Positions 25,075 through 35,069 of a DNA stretch of 64,000 nucleotides are shown here, piece by piece. The position numbers and the translations under genes are program-made. Source of the stretch: Cronobacter muytjensii ATCC 51329 (GTDB lineage Bacteria > Pseudomonadota > Gammaproteobacteria > Enterobacterales > Enterobacteriaceae); assembly GCF_001277195.1 (NCBI RefSeq), contig NZ_CP012268.1:3596001-3660000 (forward strand). The letters are read 5' to 3'. A model generated the notes under the pieces. It searched no databases. It saw only the letters and a program-made list of their open reading frames with translations, and was not told the origin of the DNA. Within the stretch, counting starts at the first letter, position 1, and each line of letters starts with the position of its first letter.

Positions 25075-26019
25075 ATGGAACGACTAAAAAGAATGTCGGT
25101 GTTTGCCAAAGTGGTAGAGCTGGGCTCATTTACCAGCGCCGCAAGGCAGCTTGAGATGAGCGTCTCCTCTATCAGTCAGACGGTCTCGAAACTGGAAGAC
25201 GAGTTACAGGTCAAGCTGTTAAACCGCAGTACCCGCAGTATTGGCTTAACCGAAGCTGGCCGGATCTACTATCAGGGCTGCCGACGCATGCTGCATGAGG
25301 TGCAGGAAGTCCATGAGCAATTGTACGCTTTTAACAACAGTCCCATCGGTACGCTGCGTATCGGCTGTTCTTCAACTATGGCGCAAAATGTACTGGCCAG
25401 CCTGACGGCAAACATGCTGCGCGATTATCCAGGCCTGTCGGTCAACCTTGTCACCGGCATTCCCGCGCCGGATCTGATTGCCGACGGGCTGGATGTCGTT
25501 ATCCGGGTCGGCGCGCTCCAGGATTCCAGCCTGTTCTCAAAACGCCTCGGCTCTATGCCGATGGTGGTCTGCGCGGCGAAGAGCTATCTCGCCCAGGCGG
25601 GCACGCCGGAAAAACCAGCCGATCTCGCCAACCATTCATGGCTTGAATATAGCGTGCGCCCTGACAACGAATTCGAGCTTATCGCCCCGGAAGGCATTTC
25701 GACGCGCCTGCTGCCGCAGGGCCGCTTTGTCACCAATGATCCAATGACGCTCTCCCGCTGGTTAAAAGCGGGCGCGGGCATCGCCTATGTGCCGCTGATG
25801 TGGGTGATCGACGAGATCAACAGCGGCGAGCTGGAGATCCTCTTTCCGCGCTATCAGTCCGACCCGCGGCCAGTCTATGCACTCTATACCGAAAAGGACA
25901 AGCTGCCGCTCAAGGTGCAGGTCTGCATTAACGCGCTGACTGATTATTTCGTGAAGGTGGCGCAGGTCTATCAGGAGATGCGGGGGAGAAATGTGAAAGG
26001 GAAAGAGAGCCGCGCATAA
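25075..26019 (+). CDS. aaeR: LysR-type regulator AaeR
   Basis: AaeR activates the divergent aaeXAB operon in response to aromatic acids in E. coli. The 314-residue protein has an N-terminal winged helix-turn-helix (ELGSFTSAARQLEMSVSSIS) and a periplasmic-binding-protein-like effector domain (about 90-295; IGTLRIGCSSTMAQNVLASL). It ends with a slightly extended basic tail (RGRNVKGKESRA). Confidence 0.96.
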   Translation: MERLKRMSVFAKVVELGSFTSAARQLEMSVSSISQTVSKLEDELQVKLLNRSTRSIGLTEAGRIYYQGCRRMLHEVQEVHEQLYAFNNSPIGTLRIGCSSTMAQNVLASLTANMLRDYPGLSVNLVTGIPAPDLIADGLDVVIRVGALQDSSLFSKRLGSMPMVVCAAKSYLAQAGTPEKPADLANHSWLEYSVRPDNEFELIAPEGISTRLLPQGRFVTNDPMTLSRWLKAGAGIAYVPLMWVIDEINSGELEILFPRYQSDPRPVYALYTEKDKLPLKVQVCINALTDYFVKVAQVYQEMRGRNVKGKESRA

Positions 26020-26054
26020 TGTCGCCCCTCGCAGCGGAGGGGCGACACAGACGA

Positions 26055-27500
26055 TTATGCGGTGCCGCCGACCGTCAGGTTATCCACTTTCAGCGTCGGC
26101 TGACCGACGCCCACCGGCAGGCTCTGGCCCTCTTTGCCGCAGACGCCGACGCCGTTATCCAGCTTCACGTCGTTGCCGACCATTGAGATCTGCTGCATCG
26201 CCTCAATACCGGAGCCGATAAGCGTCGCGCCTTTCACCGGCTTCGTCACTTTCCCTTTTTCAATCAGGTAGGCTTCAGAGGTCGAAAAAACGAACTTGCC
26301 GGAGGTGATATCCACCTGGCCGCCGCCGAAATTCGGCGCGAAAATTCCGTAGTCTACCGACTCGATAATTTCCTGCGGCGTCGATTTCCCGGCGAGCATA
26401 TAGGTGTTGGTCATACGCGGCATCGGCAGGTGCGCGTAAGATTCGCGGCGGCCATTACCGGTCGGCGCGACGCCCATCAGGCGCGCGTTGAGTTTATCCT
26501 GCATGTAGCCTTTCAGGATGCCGTTCTCGATAAGCACGTTGTACTGGCCCGGAACGCCTTCGTCATCAATCGCCAGCGAGCCGCGACGGTTGGCAAGCGT
26601 GCCGTCATCCACGACGGTGCAGAGCTCGGAAGCGACCAGCTTGCCCATCTGGCCGCTGAACACCGACGTACCGCGGCGATTAAAATCGCCCTCCAGACCG
26701 TGACCGACCGCCTCGTGCAGCAGCACGCCAGGCCAGCCTGCGCCCAGCACCACCGGCAGCGTACCGGCGGGCGCCGCGATGGCGCTCAGGTTCACCAGCG
26801 CCATCCGCACCGCCTCACGCGCCCAGGCCTCGGCACGCACCTCGCCATCGGTATTTTCCATAAACCACTCGTAGCCGAAACGTCCGCCGCCGCCGCTGGA
26901 TCCGCGCTCGCGCTTGCCGTCTTCTTCCACCTGCACGCTCACGGAGAGGCGCACCAGCGGACGGACATCCGCCGCCAGCGTCCCGTCGGTCGCGGCGACC
27001 AGGATCAGTTCATAGACGCCGGTCAGGCTCGCGCTCACTTCCTGCACGCGCTTATCCGCCGCGCGCGCGGCGTTATCGACGCGGCGTAAAATATCGAGCT
27101 TTTCTTCGCGGCTCAGGCTTTGCAGCGGATCGAGCGTGGTGTAGAGCGGAGAATATTCCACCGCGCTCAGGGTCTTGACGCGCCCTTCGCCCTGCTCACG
27201 CACGATGCTGCGCGCGGCCTGCGCGCTTTGCGTCAGCGAGGCAAGGCTAATCTGGTCGGCATAAGCGAAGCCGGTTTTCTCGCCGCTGACGGCGCGCACG
27301 CCCACACCCTGGTCAATATTGTAAGAACCGTCTTTAATAATGCGGTCTTCTAAAACCCAGGATTCGTGATAACTGGACTGAAAATAGAGATCGCCGTAAT
27401 CCAGGCGACGCTCATAAAGCTGGCCCAGAATGGAGAAGAGATCCTGATGGCTCAGGCCATTTGCAGACAGTAGCTGCTCACTTACCAGGTTCAGACTCAT
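26055..27500 (-). CDS. tldD: Metalloprotease subunit TldD
   Basis: TldD and TldE (PmbA) form a heterodimeric protease that matures microcin B17 and degrades CcdA in E. coli. The 481-residue sequence has the metal-binding motif HEAVGHGLEGD and the conserved C-terminal strands (FSTSEAYLIEKGKVTKPVKG, IGSGIEAMQQISMVGNDV). Length equals E. coli. It is the last gene of the yhdP-tldD pair on the minus strand; tldE is not in the window. Confidence 0.98.
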   Translation of the reverse strand: MSLNLVSEQLLSANGLSHQDLFSILGQLYERRLDYGDLYFQSSYHESWVLEDRIIKDGSYNIDQGVGVRAVSGEKTGFAYADQISLASLTQSAQAARSIVREQGEGRVKTLSAVEYSPLYTTLDPLQSLSREEKLDILRRVDNAARAADKRVQEVSASLTGVYELILVAATDGTLAADVRPLVRLSVSVQVEEDGKRERGSSGGGGRFGYEWFMENTDGEVRAEAWAREAVRMALVNLSAIAAPAGTLPVVLGAGWPGVLLHEAVGHGLEGDFNRRGTSVFSGQMGKLVASELCTVVDDGTLANRRGSLAIDDEGVPGQYNVLIENGILKGYMQDKLNARLMGVAPTGNGRRESYAHLPMPRMTNTYMLAGKSTPQEIIESVDYGIFAPNFGGGQVDITSGKFVFSTSEAYLIEKGKVTKPVKGATLIGSGIEAMQQISMVGNDVKLDNGVGVCGKEGQSLPVGVGQPTLKVDNLTVGGTA

Positions 27501-27585
27501 TGTTTGCTACTCTCATGGTCCTGCCCGCACGGGCAATGAAATAGGTTATCAGGCGAGCTTGCGGTAATTCAGCCGCGGCGTCAAA

Positions 27586-30500
27586 TCATTGCGCCACTTC
27601 CGCGCGCGGCTGGCGCATCACTTCGTTGATTTGCGGCTTATCGACAGGCCCGGTGAGGTGATAGCGCAGCACCGAGATTTTATTCCACAGCGGGCCGAGT
27701 ACTTTACTGGCCGCGAATACCGCCGCGCCGACGATAGGGTTCACGGCGAAGGCCGCCGCCACCCCGACCGTCGCCGAAATTTCCGGCGCGACGACCGCTT
27801 CCATATCCAGCGTCCGCGCCGGCAGGTTAACGGAGCCTTTCATGGCGATATCGGCTTCAAGGCCATCCACCAGCGTGTCGTCAGTATGCAACACGCCGTC
27901 TTTGATCCACGCGGTGCTGCGAATCGAATCGTAATAAAAACCTTCGCCGAAGGTATCGCTGAAGTCAAAGCGCAGCTTGCGCAGCAGCGCGTCGAAGCTC
28001 AGCAGACGCAGAAGCTGCCCGGCATGACCGGTGCCGAGGTCGGCGATTTGCCCTTTACCGAGCCGGGTATGCAGCACGCCGTTGAGCGAGGCGTCGTCCG
28101 GTTTCCACGGCGCGTCGCGCCAGTGAAGATCGTAATCGACATTAAAGGACGACCCCTGCAGCGGCGTTTTCACGCCAAAGAAACTGGTCGCCGCATCGAG
28201 CTGTTTGCCCTTGAGCACGCCTTTAAGCGACGTGCGCATCGCATCGGCGCGGTTAACCCATTCGCCCTGCATGGTGAGACGCGCAAAGCCGGTATCCAGC
28301 AGACCGTTCGCGAGCGACAGCGTATCGCCATTAATCGTGAAATCGCCGTTGATGCGGCCATATTTCTGTCCCCACAGCCAGCACTCCGCGCAGCGCAGCG
28401 CCAGGTTCGGCCAGCCGCTGAAATCAACGGCCTGCGTTTTTTGCCCGGCCCCGCCGCTAAACACCGAGGCCGCTTCGTTTTCATGCGCCGGGTTGTAATA
28501 GAGATAATCGATAATCGCCTGCCACGGCGCGCCGTCGCGCATCACCAGACGTCCGTTGATTTCACGCCCCTGCGCGGAAACTTCCGTGCCGCCAGCTTGC
28601 GGTTTCGCCATCACGCTTAAATTATTCCAGCGCTGGCCGCCAAAGGTGAGCGCGGGGGTGCGCAGCGTCACTTCTTCCGGGAACAGTGTCGTACTGCTTA
28701 CTTTCTGCGCCGCGCCCTGGTTAAAGAGCGCCAGCCACTGCGCGCCGTCCATTGCGGGCAGGTTCAGCTCTACTCCGCGGTTTTCCGGCAGCGGCGGCGT
28801 GGTGCGGCTGTCGGTCGCCCAGATGGCGCGATCGAGCGTCAGTTTGCGGCCCAGCAGCCAGCGGCTGTTGAAATGGTTTTCAGACCCGGCGTTGCCGGTC
28901 ACATCGAAGCTTTTCACATCGCCTTTAGCGCGCACCCTGAACGGCAACGCTTTACCCGCCGCTTTGTCTACCGGCTCCGGTAAGTGACTGCTTACATTCT
29001 TCAGATCGCCGGTGATATCGACCTGATAATTAACACCAGCGTGGTACGGCAGCGAAATCGCCACTTTGCCGTTCCAGGGAATCGAGCCGCTGAGCGCGTC
29101 ATTAAGCGGTTTCGGCAGCAGCCCGGTTCGGGTGGGCTGCCAGTCGCCGTTCATATTCACCTCGACCTGGTAGGCTTTTTCTTCCTCTCGGGTGGAGAAG
29201 TCGATATTCAGCGGCTGATTAAACCAGGTGGCCTGTAAGGGTTCGCTTTTGAGATTGCCATTCACGAAGCTGAATTTGCCGTTCAGATTATGCAGCGTAC
29301 TGTTCAGCGGTTTCACGTACAGCGCGTTGTTACGCAGCCACACGTCGCCCTCGGCGGTCGTCATAGTGCCGTCGAGTGGAATATCGAGATGTAAGCGAGC
29401 ATTCACATCGCCGTCGAGCTGGAGTTCTTCGAGGGTCGTTCCCAGCGAATCCGCAAGCGGCGTATCGTTGAAGTATGGCCCGACCGCCTTGCCGGGCCCT
29501 GCGATATCCGCATCGATAAACAGCTTTTCCTGGGAGTAATCAGGGATAACAGCCGTCAGGTTTTTCCCGGTGACGCCGCCAAGCTGCACCTGCGGCGCCG
29601 CCATCCACAGGCCGTCGTTGCGGAAATCGAGATCGATAGCGACATCTTTCAGCGCAGGCCAGTCCGGCTGAAACGCGTAGGTGGCGTTACGCAGCGGCAC
29701 ATAAACCTCAAACTGCCCGTCGTTTTGCTTATAGGGAAAATGTTGCGGATTGCCGACATACACCAGCGTGGCGTTGTCCACCTGTCCGCCCTGAATGGCA
29801 CCGCTCAGGTAATCCACCAGATCCTTGCCCATCAGATTCTCCGGGAAATAGCGCCAGGCCTGCTTCGCGTCACTCGTCTGAATACCCGCCAGGATCTCAA
29901 GCCAGGGCTGCCCGTGCTTCGGCTGCTGATAGCGGAAATCGCCCCGCGCCCACAGCGCGTTGGCCTGCACGTCCAGGTTTTTACCGTCCAGCGTGAAACC
30001 ATCAACATTTTTACGCCAGTCGAAGGTCGCCGCGCCTCGGGCTATCTCAAGCGGCGCGCGGAAAACACTCTTATACGGCATCCGGGCGTCGTTCATGCTG
30101 ATCGTTGAACGGCCATGCTCAAGGCTACCGACGACCGTGCCGGAAAAATGCTCGGCCCCCGGCAGAAGTTTCCACTGCTGCCAGGAGAGGTCGTGCCATT
30201 TGGCCATGAAGCGGGTTTTGTCAGTGGCCTGTAGCGGAATATCGAGCGCCAGCGCGTCGATTTTCCCCTGCGGGCGCGTGCTGCCCCAGACGTCGCCAAG
30301 CGAAGGCGCCAGCCGGGTCGCCAGCGGCAGAAAACCTTCCAGCCCGCTCAGCTCAAGATTGCTGGCGCGCACGCGCAGTTCGCTGCTGCGCCGCACTTTG
30401 TCGCCCGCTACCGGCTGGTTGGCAAGCCAGGCCAGATTCAGCGAGCCTGCGGGCCAGGGCTTATCGTCGACGGTGATCCGCGTTTGCGGAATAGCGACCT

Positions 30501-31386
30501 GCCAGGCATCGTCGGCGCGGCTGATATGCGCGGTGAGATTATCCACAGAGAGCCGGTGGCTGCGCTCGTCGCCGCGCCATGTCGTACCGCCCTGTTTCAG
30601 CCAGATATCCCCGCCTGCGATTTCGCCGTCGCGCAGCGTCATCCAGGCTTCAAGGCTGAACTGCGCGCTGGTGAGGTCAACATTGTCTTTCATCCACTGG
30701 CCCAGCCAGGGTTTGACGTCCACATCGTCGGCCTGCATCCAGACCGTACCGCGATTCAGCAGGCCGTTGTCGTCACGCAGATCCATGCGCACCTGCATCA
30801 CGCCGTGCTGACCCGTCAGACTGGAAAGGCTCACCTGGCCCTCGGCGCGGTGACGGTTTTTCCCGTTAAGCCAGGTTAATTGAGGAACGGCGAGTTCGGC
30901 GCGCTGGCCGGAGAGGGTAATAAAGCTGAGCGTACTGTCGCGCAGATCGAAGTGATCGAACTGGCGGAAGAACAGATCGCTAAGTTTGTTGCCTTCGAGC
31001 GGATTGCCGCCTTCGCTCTGCCTGATAGGCGTGTTGGTACGCACCTGAAGCTGATAAAAGGTGAGATCGCGAAACTGCCAGCGCGCATGCAGCAGGCTCT
31101 GCCAGACGTCCAGCGCGACGGTGACGCGCCTGACCGAGAAGTGGCCGCCGTCGCTGAGCTGCGCATGGATATCGCGTACGTCGAGCGTCGGCCCGAACGT
31201 TTGCCAGGAGGCTTCGACACGGCTCGCCTGTACCGGCACGCCGGTGGCTGATGAGATTTTTTCCAGCAGAGCCGGGCGCCAGGTGTTGAGATGAGGCAGC
31301 ACGAGCCGCAATCCACTCACCATCAGTGCGACGATAACAATCAGCGTTGCGCCTGTGAGTAGCAAAATGCCCGGCAGTCGCCTCAC
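27586..31386 (-). CDS. yhdP: AsmA-family inner-membrane protein YhdP
   Basis: YhdP is a very large AsmA-like (RBG-type, VPS13-related) protein that, with TamB and YdbH, carries phospholipids toward the outer membrane in E. coli. The GTG at 31386, with AGGAG 6 bases upstream, gives 1266 residues, the E. coli length, and starts at RRLPGILLLTG; an ATG at 31428 would add 14 residues. One N-terminal membrane helix is followed by a long beta-rich periplasmic part. The conserved C-terminal block FDFSDTFGEGFYYDSIRSTA is present. Confidence 0.96.
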   Translation of the reverse strand: MRRLPGILLLTGATLIVIVALMVSGLRLVLPHLNTWRPALLEKISSATGVPVQASRVEASWQTFGPTLDVRDIHAQLSDGGHFSVRRVTVALDVWQSLLHARWQFRDLTFYQLQVRTNTPIRQSEGGNPLEGNKLSDLFFRQFDHFDLRDSTLSFITLSGQRAELAVPQLTWLNGKNRHRAEGQVSLSSLTGQHGVMQVRMDLRDDNGLLNRGTVWMQADDVDVKPWLGQWMKDNVDLTSAQFSLEAWMTLRDGEIAGGDIWLKQGGTTWRGDERSHRLSVDNLTAHISRADDAWQVAIPQTRITVDDKPWPAGSLNLAWLANQPVAGDKVRRSSELRVRASNLELSGLEGFLPLATRLAPSLGDVWGSTRPQGKIDALALDIPLQATDKTRFMAKWHDLSWQQWKLLPGAEHFSGTVVGSLEHGRSTISMNDARMPYKSVFRAPLEIARGAATFDWRKNVDGFTLDGKNLDVQANALWARGDFRYQQPKHGQPWLEILAGIQTSDAKQAWRYFPENLMGKDLVDYLSGAIQGGQVDNATLVYVGNPQHFPYKQNDGQFEVYVPLRNATYAFQPDWPALKDVAIDLDFRNDGLWMAAPQVQLGGVTGKNLTAVIPDYSQEKLFIDADIAGPGKAVGPYFNDTPLADSLGTTLEELQLDGDVNARLHLDIPLDGTMTTAEGDVWLRNNALYVKPLNSTLHNLNGKFSFVNGNLKSEPLQATWFNQPLNIDFSTREEEKAYQVEVNMNGDWQPTRTGLLPKPLNDALSGSIPWNGKVAISLPYHAGVNYQVDITGDLKNVSSHLPEPVDKAAGKALPFRVRAKGDVKSFDVTGNAGSENHFNSRWLLGRKLTLDRAIWATDSRTTPPLPENRGVELNLPAMDGAQWLALFNQGAAQKVSSTTLFPEEVTLRTPALTFGGQRWNNLSVMAKPQAGGTEVSAQGREINGRLVMRDGAPWQAIIDYLYYNPAHENEAASVFSGGAGQKTQAVDFSGWPNLALRCAECWLWGQKYGRINGDFTINGDTLSLANGLLDTGFARLTMQGEWVNRADAMRTSLKGVLKGKQLDAATSFFGVKTPLQGSSFNVDYDLHWRDAPWKPDDASLNGVLHTRLGKGQIADLGTGHAGQLLRLLSFDALLRKLRFDFSDTFGEGFYYDSIRSTAWIKDGVLHTDDTLVDGLEADIAMKGSVNLPARTLDMEAVVAPEISATVGVAAAFAVNPIVGAAVFAASKVLGPLWNKISVLRYHLTGPVDKPQINEVMRQPRAEVAQ

Positions 31387-31446
31387 CCTTCTCTCCTTGT
31401 CAGCCGCCGCGGCGGTACCTTCACTCACACAGTTGACCGCTGTGCG

Positions 31447-32916
31447 CTACATCATGACCACGTCGAACTGCTCCTGGTTATAGAGCGGTTCGATTTGCAC
31501 CTTAACCTGCTTACCGACAAAAATCTCTACTTCGGCCAGCGCATGGGATTCATCGCTTTTCAGCGCTTCCGCTACGGCAGGCGAGGCATAGACCAGGAAT
31601 CGGTCAGAGTCATAAGCATGATGCACGCGTACGATCTCGCGCATGATTTCATAGCAGACGGTTTCGACCGTTTTCACGGTGCCGCGGCCATGACAGGTGG
31701 GACAGTCGTTACACAGCACATGTTCAATGCTTTCGCGGGTCCGCTTACGGGTCATCTCCACCAGGCCGAGCTGCGAAAAACCGTTGATGCTGGTCTTCAC
31801 GCGATCTTTACTCAGCGCCTGTTCCAGCGAGTGCAGCACGCGGCGGCGGTGATCTTCATTACTCATATCGATAAAGTCGATGATGATAATGCCGCCGAGG
31901 TTACGCAGCCGTAGCTGGCGGGCGATTGCCTGCGTCGCTTCGATATTGGTGTTGAAGATGGTGTCGTCGAGATTGCGATGGCCGACAAACGCGCCGGTGT
32001 TAATGTCGATAGTCGTCATCGCCTCGGTCTGATCGATAATCAGATACCCGCCGGATTTCAGCTCGACTTTACGCTCCAGCGCCCGCTGGATTTCATTTTC
32101 GACGTCATAGAGATCGAAAATCGGCTGACGACCGCTGTAATGCTCCAGCTTGCTGTTCATCTCCGGCATATACTCCGCCGTGAACTCCAGCAGCATTTCA
32201 TAAGTGAGACGGGAATCGACGCGGATGCGATCAAGCTGGGCGACGGCGAAATCGCGCAGCACGCGCTGGGCCAGCGCCAGCTCGCCGTAGAGTTGATAGC
32301 GCGTCTGATGGCGCTTTTTACGCTCCATCACTTTGGTCCAGACGCGTTTAAGGTAGGCGGCGTCGGACGATAAATCCGCCTCGCATACGCCTTCAGCGGC
32401 GGTACGGATGATAAATCCGCCCTGCTCGTCGCAGTAATCCGCCACAATACGTTTCAGGCGCTCGCGCTCGGTTTCGCTCTCAATGCGCTGAGAAACGCCC
32501 ACGTGCGACGCGCCCGGCATAAACACCAGATAGCGCGACGGCAGCGTGATGTCGGTCGTAAGACGCGCGCCTTTAGTGCCGAGCGGATCTTTTACCACCT
32601 GCACCATGAGGTCTTGCCCCTGACGCACCAGTTCGGAGATATCGCGGACGGTGAAATTCTTTTGTTCATCGCCCGCCACGCATTCAGTGTGCGGCATGAT
32701 GTCGGAGGCGTGAAGAAACGCGGCTTTATCGAGGCCAATATCTACAAATGCCGCCTGCATCCCAGGAAGGACGCGACTGACCCGACCTTTGTAGATATTG
32801 CCTACTATCCCGCGGCGGGCTTCGCGCTCAATATGGATTTCCTGCAAAATACCGCCATCTATATACGCCACCCGGGTTTCCGACGGGGTAACGTTAACCA
32901 ACAATTCAGCCGTCAT
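31447..32916 (-). CDS. rng: Ribonuclease G
   Basis: RNase G is an endoribonuclease of the RNase E family that matures the 5' end of 16S rRNA and starts decay of some mRNAs. The 489-residue protein has the N-terminal S1-type domain (GIVGNIYKGRVSRVLPGMQA), the DNase-I-like catalytic part (GGYLIIDQTEAMTTIDINTG, IIIIDFIDM) and the zinc link CPTCHGRG. It lacks the C-terminal scaffold of RNase E. yhdE lies upstream by 5 bases, yhdP downstream. Confidence 0.98.
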   Translation of the reverse strand: MTAELLVNVTPSETRVAYIDGGILQEIHIEREARRGIVGNIYKGRVSRVLPGMQAAFVDIGLDKAAFLHASDIMPHTECVAGDEQKNFTVRDISELVRQGQDLMVQVVKDPLGTKGARLTTDITLPSRYLVFMPGASHVGVSQRIESETERERLKRIVADYCDEQGGFIIRTAAEGVCEADLSSDAAYLKRVWTKVMERKKRHQTRYQLYGELALAQRVLRDFAVAQLDRIRVDSRLTYEMLLEFTAEYMPEMNSKLEHYSGRQPIFDLYDVENEIQRALERKVELKSGGYLIIDQTEAMTTIDINTGAFVGHRNLDDTIFNTNIEATQAIARQLRLRNLGGIIIIDFIDMSNEDHRRRVLHSLEQALSKDRVKTSINGFSQLGLVEMTRKRTRESIEHVLCNDCPTCHGRGTVKTVETVCYEIMREIVRVHHAYDSDRFLVYASPAVAEALKSDESHALAEVEIFVGKQVKVQIEPLYNQEQFDVVMM

Positions 32917-32921
32917 GTTGT

Positions 32922-33497
32922 TTATCCCTCACGCAGTGAGTTGAATTCGCTCAGCAATTCCCAGGTTTCTACCAGCGGAAGGCCCACCACCGCGTGGTAG
33001 CTTCCTTCAATGCTTCTGACAAAACAGCCGCCCAGCCCCTGTATGCCGTAGGCGCCCGCTTTATCCATCGGCTCGCCGCTGCCAACATACGCCGCGATAT
33101 CCTGCGCCGTCAGCGTCCTGAACGTCACGCGGGTAATAACCAGCCGCTCGCGCACGCGCTGTCTGTCCGCAAGCGCCACGGCGGTCATCACCTGATGCGT
33201 TTGCCCGGAAAGCCTGCCCAGCATCTCTGCGGCATGGGCGGCATCGCGCGGTTTTTCCAGCACGTCGCCGTCCAGCACCACAATGGTGTCCGCGCCGAGC
33301 ACAGGGAGATCGCGCGCGGCCAGCGCCACGCCAGCGCGGGCTTTGTCGCGGGCCAGACGGGTGACATAATCCTGCGGCGCTTCCTCTTCGGCGCGCTGCT
33401 CTTCCACACCCGGCACCAGACGTTCAAAGGTGACGCCCAGCATGCCCAGCAGCTCCAGACGTCGCGGCGAGCCCGAGGCGAGATAAAGATCTGTCAT
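32922..33497 (-). CDS. yhdE: Maf-family nucleotide pyrophosphatase (dTTPase/UTPase) YhdE
   Basis: YhdE hydrolyses dTTP, UTP and related modified nucleotides to monophosphates. The 191-residue sequence shows the Maf signature LYLASGSPRRLELLGMLG at the N-terminus, the catalytic aspartate in LGADTIVVLDG, and the C-terminal KAGAYGIQGLGG and SYHAVVGLPL motifs. It is part of the mreBCD-yhdE-rng minus-strand block. Confidence 0.97.
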   Translation of the reverse strand: MTDLYLASGSPRRLELLGMLGVTFERLVPGVEEQRAEEEAPQDYVTRLARDKARAGVALAARDLPVLGADTIVVLDGDVLEKPRDAAHAAEMLGRLSGQTHQVMTAVALADRQRVRERLVITRVTFRTLTAQDIAAYVGSGEPMDKAGAYGIQGLGGCFVRSIEGSYHAVVGLPLVETWELLSEFNSLREG

Positions 33498-33506
33498 AAC
33501 TGTCCT

Positions 33507-33995
33507 TTATTGTACAGCAAACTGCTGACGCACTTTGCGCATCAGCAGGAATATCCACGGCCAGAGCACACCGTTCACCACGCTGCTCCAGAACACTTCC
33601 GGCCGGAAAGCGACGTCGATAACCAGGAATTCCGCCCAGAAGACGATAATATCCGCAGCCAGCGACAACAGCATCACGACCAACGCCTGTTGCCAGAGCG
33701 CCAGGTTGCGGAATAGCTGAAATTTCAGCGCGACCAGATAGGCGATGATACTCAGTGAAAGGGCGCGAACCCCCAGCGTGGAGCCGCTGATAAGATCCAG
33801 TATGGCACCCATCACAAAACCCGTGCCGACATTTACGCGATGCGGCAGGGCGAGGATCCAGTACAGCAAAATCAGCAGTACCCAGTTAGGCCGGAACACA
33901 ATAATCGCATCCGGCCAGGGCATGATCTGCAACAGCAGCGCGATTAAAAAGGAGAGCCAGATAACCCAGCGCCCCTGACTACGATAGCTCGCCAC
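33507..33995 (-). CDS. mreD: Rod-shape determining protein MreD
   Basis: MreD is an inner-membrane protein of the elongasome. The 162-residue sequence contains about five hydrophobic helices and the charged WPDAIIVFRPNW segment. Its ATG overlaps the last base of mreC, so the two are translationally coupled. Confidence 0.97.
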   Translation of the reverse strand: MASYRSQGRWVIWLSFLIALLLQIMPWPDAIIVFRPNWVLLILLYWILALPHRVNVGTGFVMGAILDLISGSTLGVRALSLSIIAYLVALKFQLFRNLALWQQALVVMLLSLAADIIVFWAEFLVIDVAFRPEVFWSSVVNGVLWPWIFLLMRKVRQQFAVQ

Positions 33996-35008
33996 TACTG
34001 CCCTCCCTGTGCGGGAGGCGTGCCGCCAGACGGCGGCGCGGTCGTTGACGCGGCGTTCGGCGCGGCGTTAGTTGGCGCAGGCGGCCCCATGGCATCCGGC
34101 GAAGGCAGAACCTGCGGCATCATCTGCATCAGTCGCTCATTCGCCACGCGATGCACTTCTTCCGGCGTCATCGGGTTGGCGCCTTCGCGATCGGCGCCCC
34201 AGAGCAGCAGCAGATAGCGCAGACGTTGCAGGCCCGCCGTCGGGCGCGCCTGGATAACGGTATACGCGCGCTGGGTGTCGAGCTTCACGGACGAGACTAC
34301 GCCCACCGGATACCCTTCCGGGAAGCGGCCGCCGAGGCCGGAGGTGACCAGCACGTCGCCTACGCGAATATCGGTGTTGGCGGGCAGATGCTCCAGCTGC
34401 AGATCGTCGGTGCAGCCGCTACCGGCCGCAATCACGCGGATATCGTTACGCAGCACCTGGATGGGCAGCGCATGGGTGGCGTCGCAAATCAGCAGCACGC
34501 GGCTGGTGAGTTTCGCCACGGCGACGACCTGACCGACCACGCCTTTATCGCTGATCACCGGCTGGCCTTCATAAACGCCGTTAACGCTGCCTTTATCAAT
34601 CACGACCTGATCGCTATAGGGATCGTTTACCGTCGAGATCACCTGCGTGACCATTTTCTGTTCATCCTGACGCAGCGGCGAGCCGAGCAGTTCGCGCAGA
34701 CGCGCGTTTTCCTGCTTGTATTGGCCAAGCATCAGAATTTCGCTGTTCTTCAGCAGCAGCTCCTGGCGCAGCGCCCGGTTTTCCAGCTCAAGCTGATCGC
34801 GGGACGCCAGCGTTTGCGAGACGCTGTCGAGTAATTCACGTGGACCGTTGGAGATAAAGTAGAAAGGACTGACGGCGGTATCCATGTACGTTCGGATCTG
34901 ACTGAACGTACCGAGGCGGCTGTCGGCGATGATGACACCAAGCGCCACCAGCACCGCCAGAATAAGGCGAATCTGTAACGACGGGCCACGGCTAAAAATT
35001 GGCTTCAT
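33995..35008 (-). CDS. mreC: Cell-shape protein MreC
   Basis: MreC is a periplasmic, membrane-anchored organiser of lateral-wall synthesis. The 337-residue protein has an N-terminal helix (LRLILAVLVALG region), a coiled coil (about 70-110; DQLELENRALRQELLLKNSE) and the conserved beta-barrel domain (DKGSVNGVYEGQPVISDKGV). It ends with a variable proline/alanine-rich tail. A hairpin between mreB and mreC may limit read-through from mreB. Confidence 0.97.
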   Translation of the reverse strand: MKPIFSRGPSLQIRLILAVLVALGVIIADSRLGTFSQIRTYMDTAVSPFYFISNGPRELLDSVSQTLASRDQLELENRALRQELLLKNSEILMLGQYKQENARLRELLGSPLRQDEQKMVTQVISTVNDPYSDQVVIDKGSVNGVYEGQPVISDKGVVGQVVAVAKLTSRVLLICDATHALPIQVLRNDIRVIAAGSGCTDDLQLEHLPANTDIRVGDVLVTSGLGGRFPEGYPVGVVSSVKLDTQRAYTVIQARPTAGLQRLRYLLLLWGADREGANPMTPEEVHRVANERLMQMMPQVLPSPDAMGPPAPTNAAPNAASTTAPPSGGTPPAQGGQ

Positions 35009-35036
35009 AGGCTATGCGTATTCCCAAACCAACAAG

Positions 35037-35058
35037 AAGGGCAACCTGAGTTGCCCTT
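35037..35058 (-). terminator. Attenuator-like hairpin between mreB and mreC
   Basis: AAGGGCAAC (35037-35045) and GTTGCCCTT (35050-35058) form a perfect 9-bp stem; on the minus strand the tail is CTTGTT, a weak U tract. It could partly end mreB transcripts before mreC. Confidence 0.6.
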
Positions 35059-35069
35059 TCCTGCGGCTG

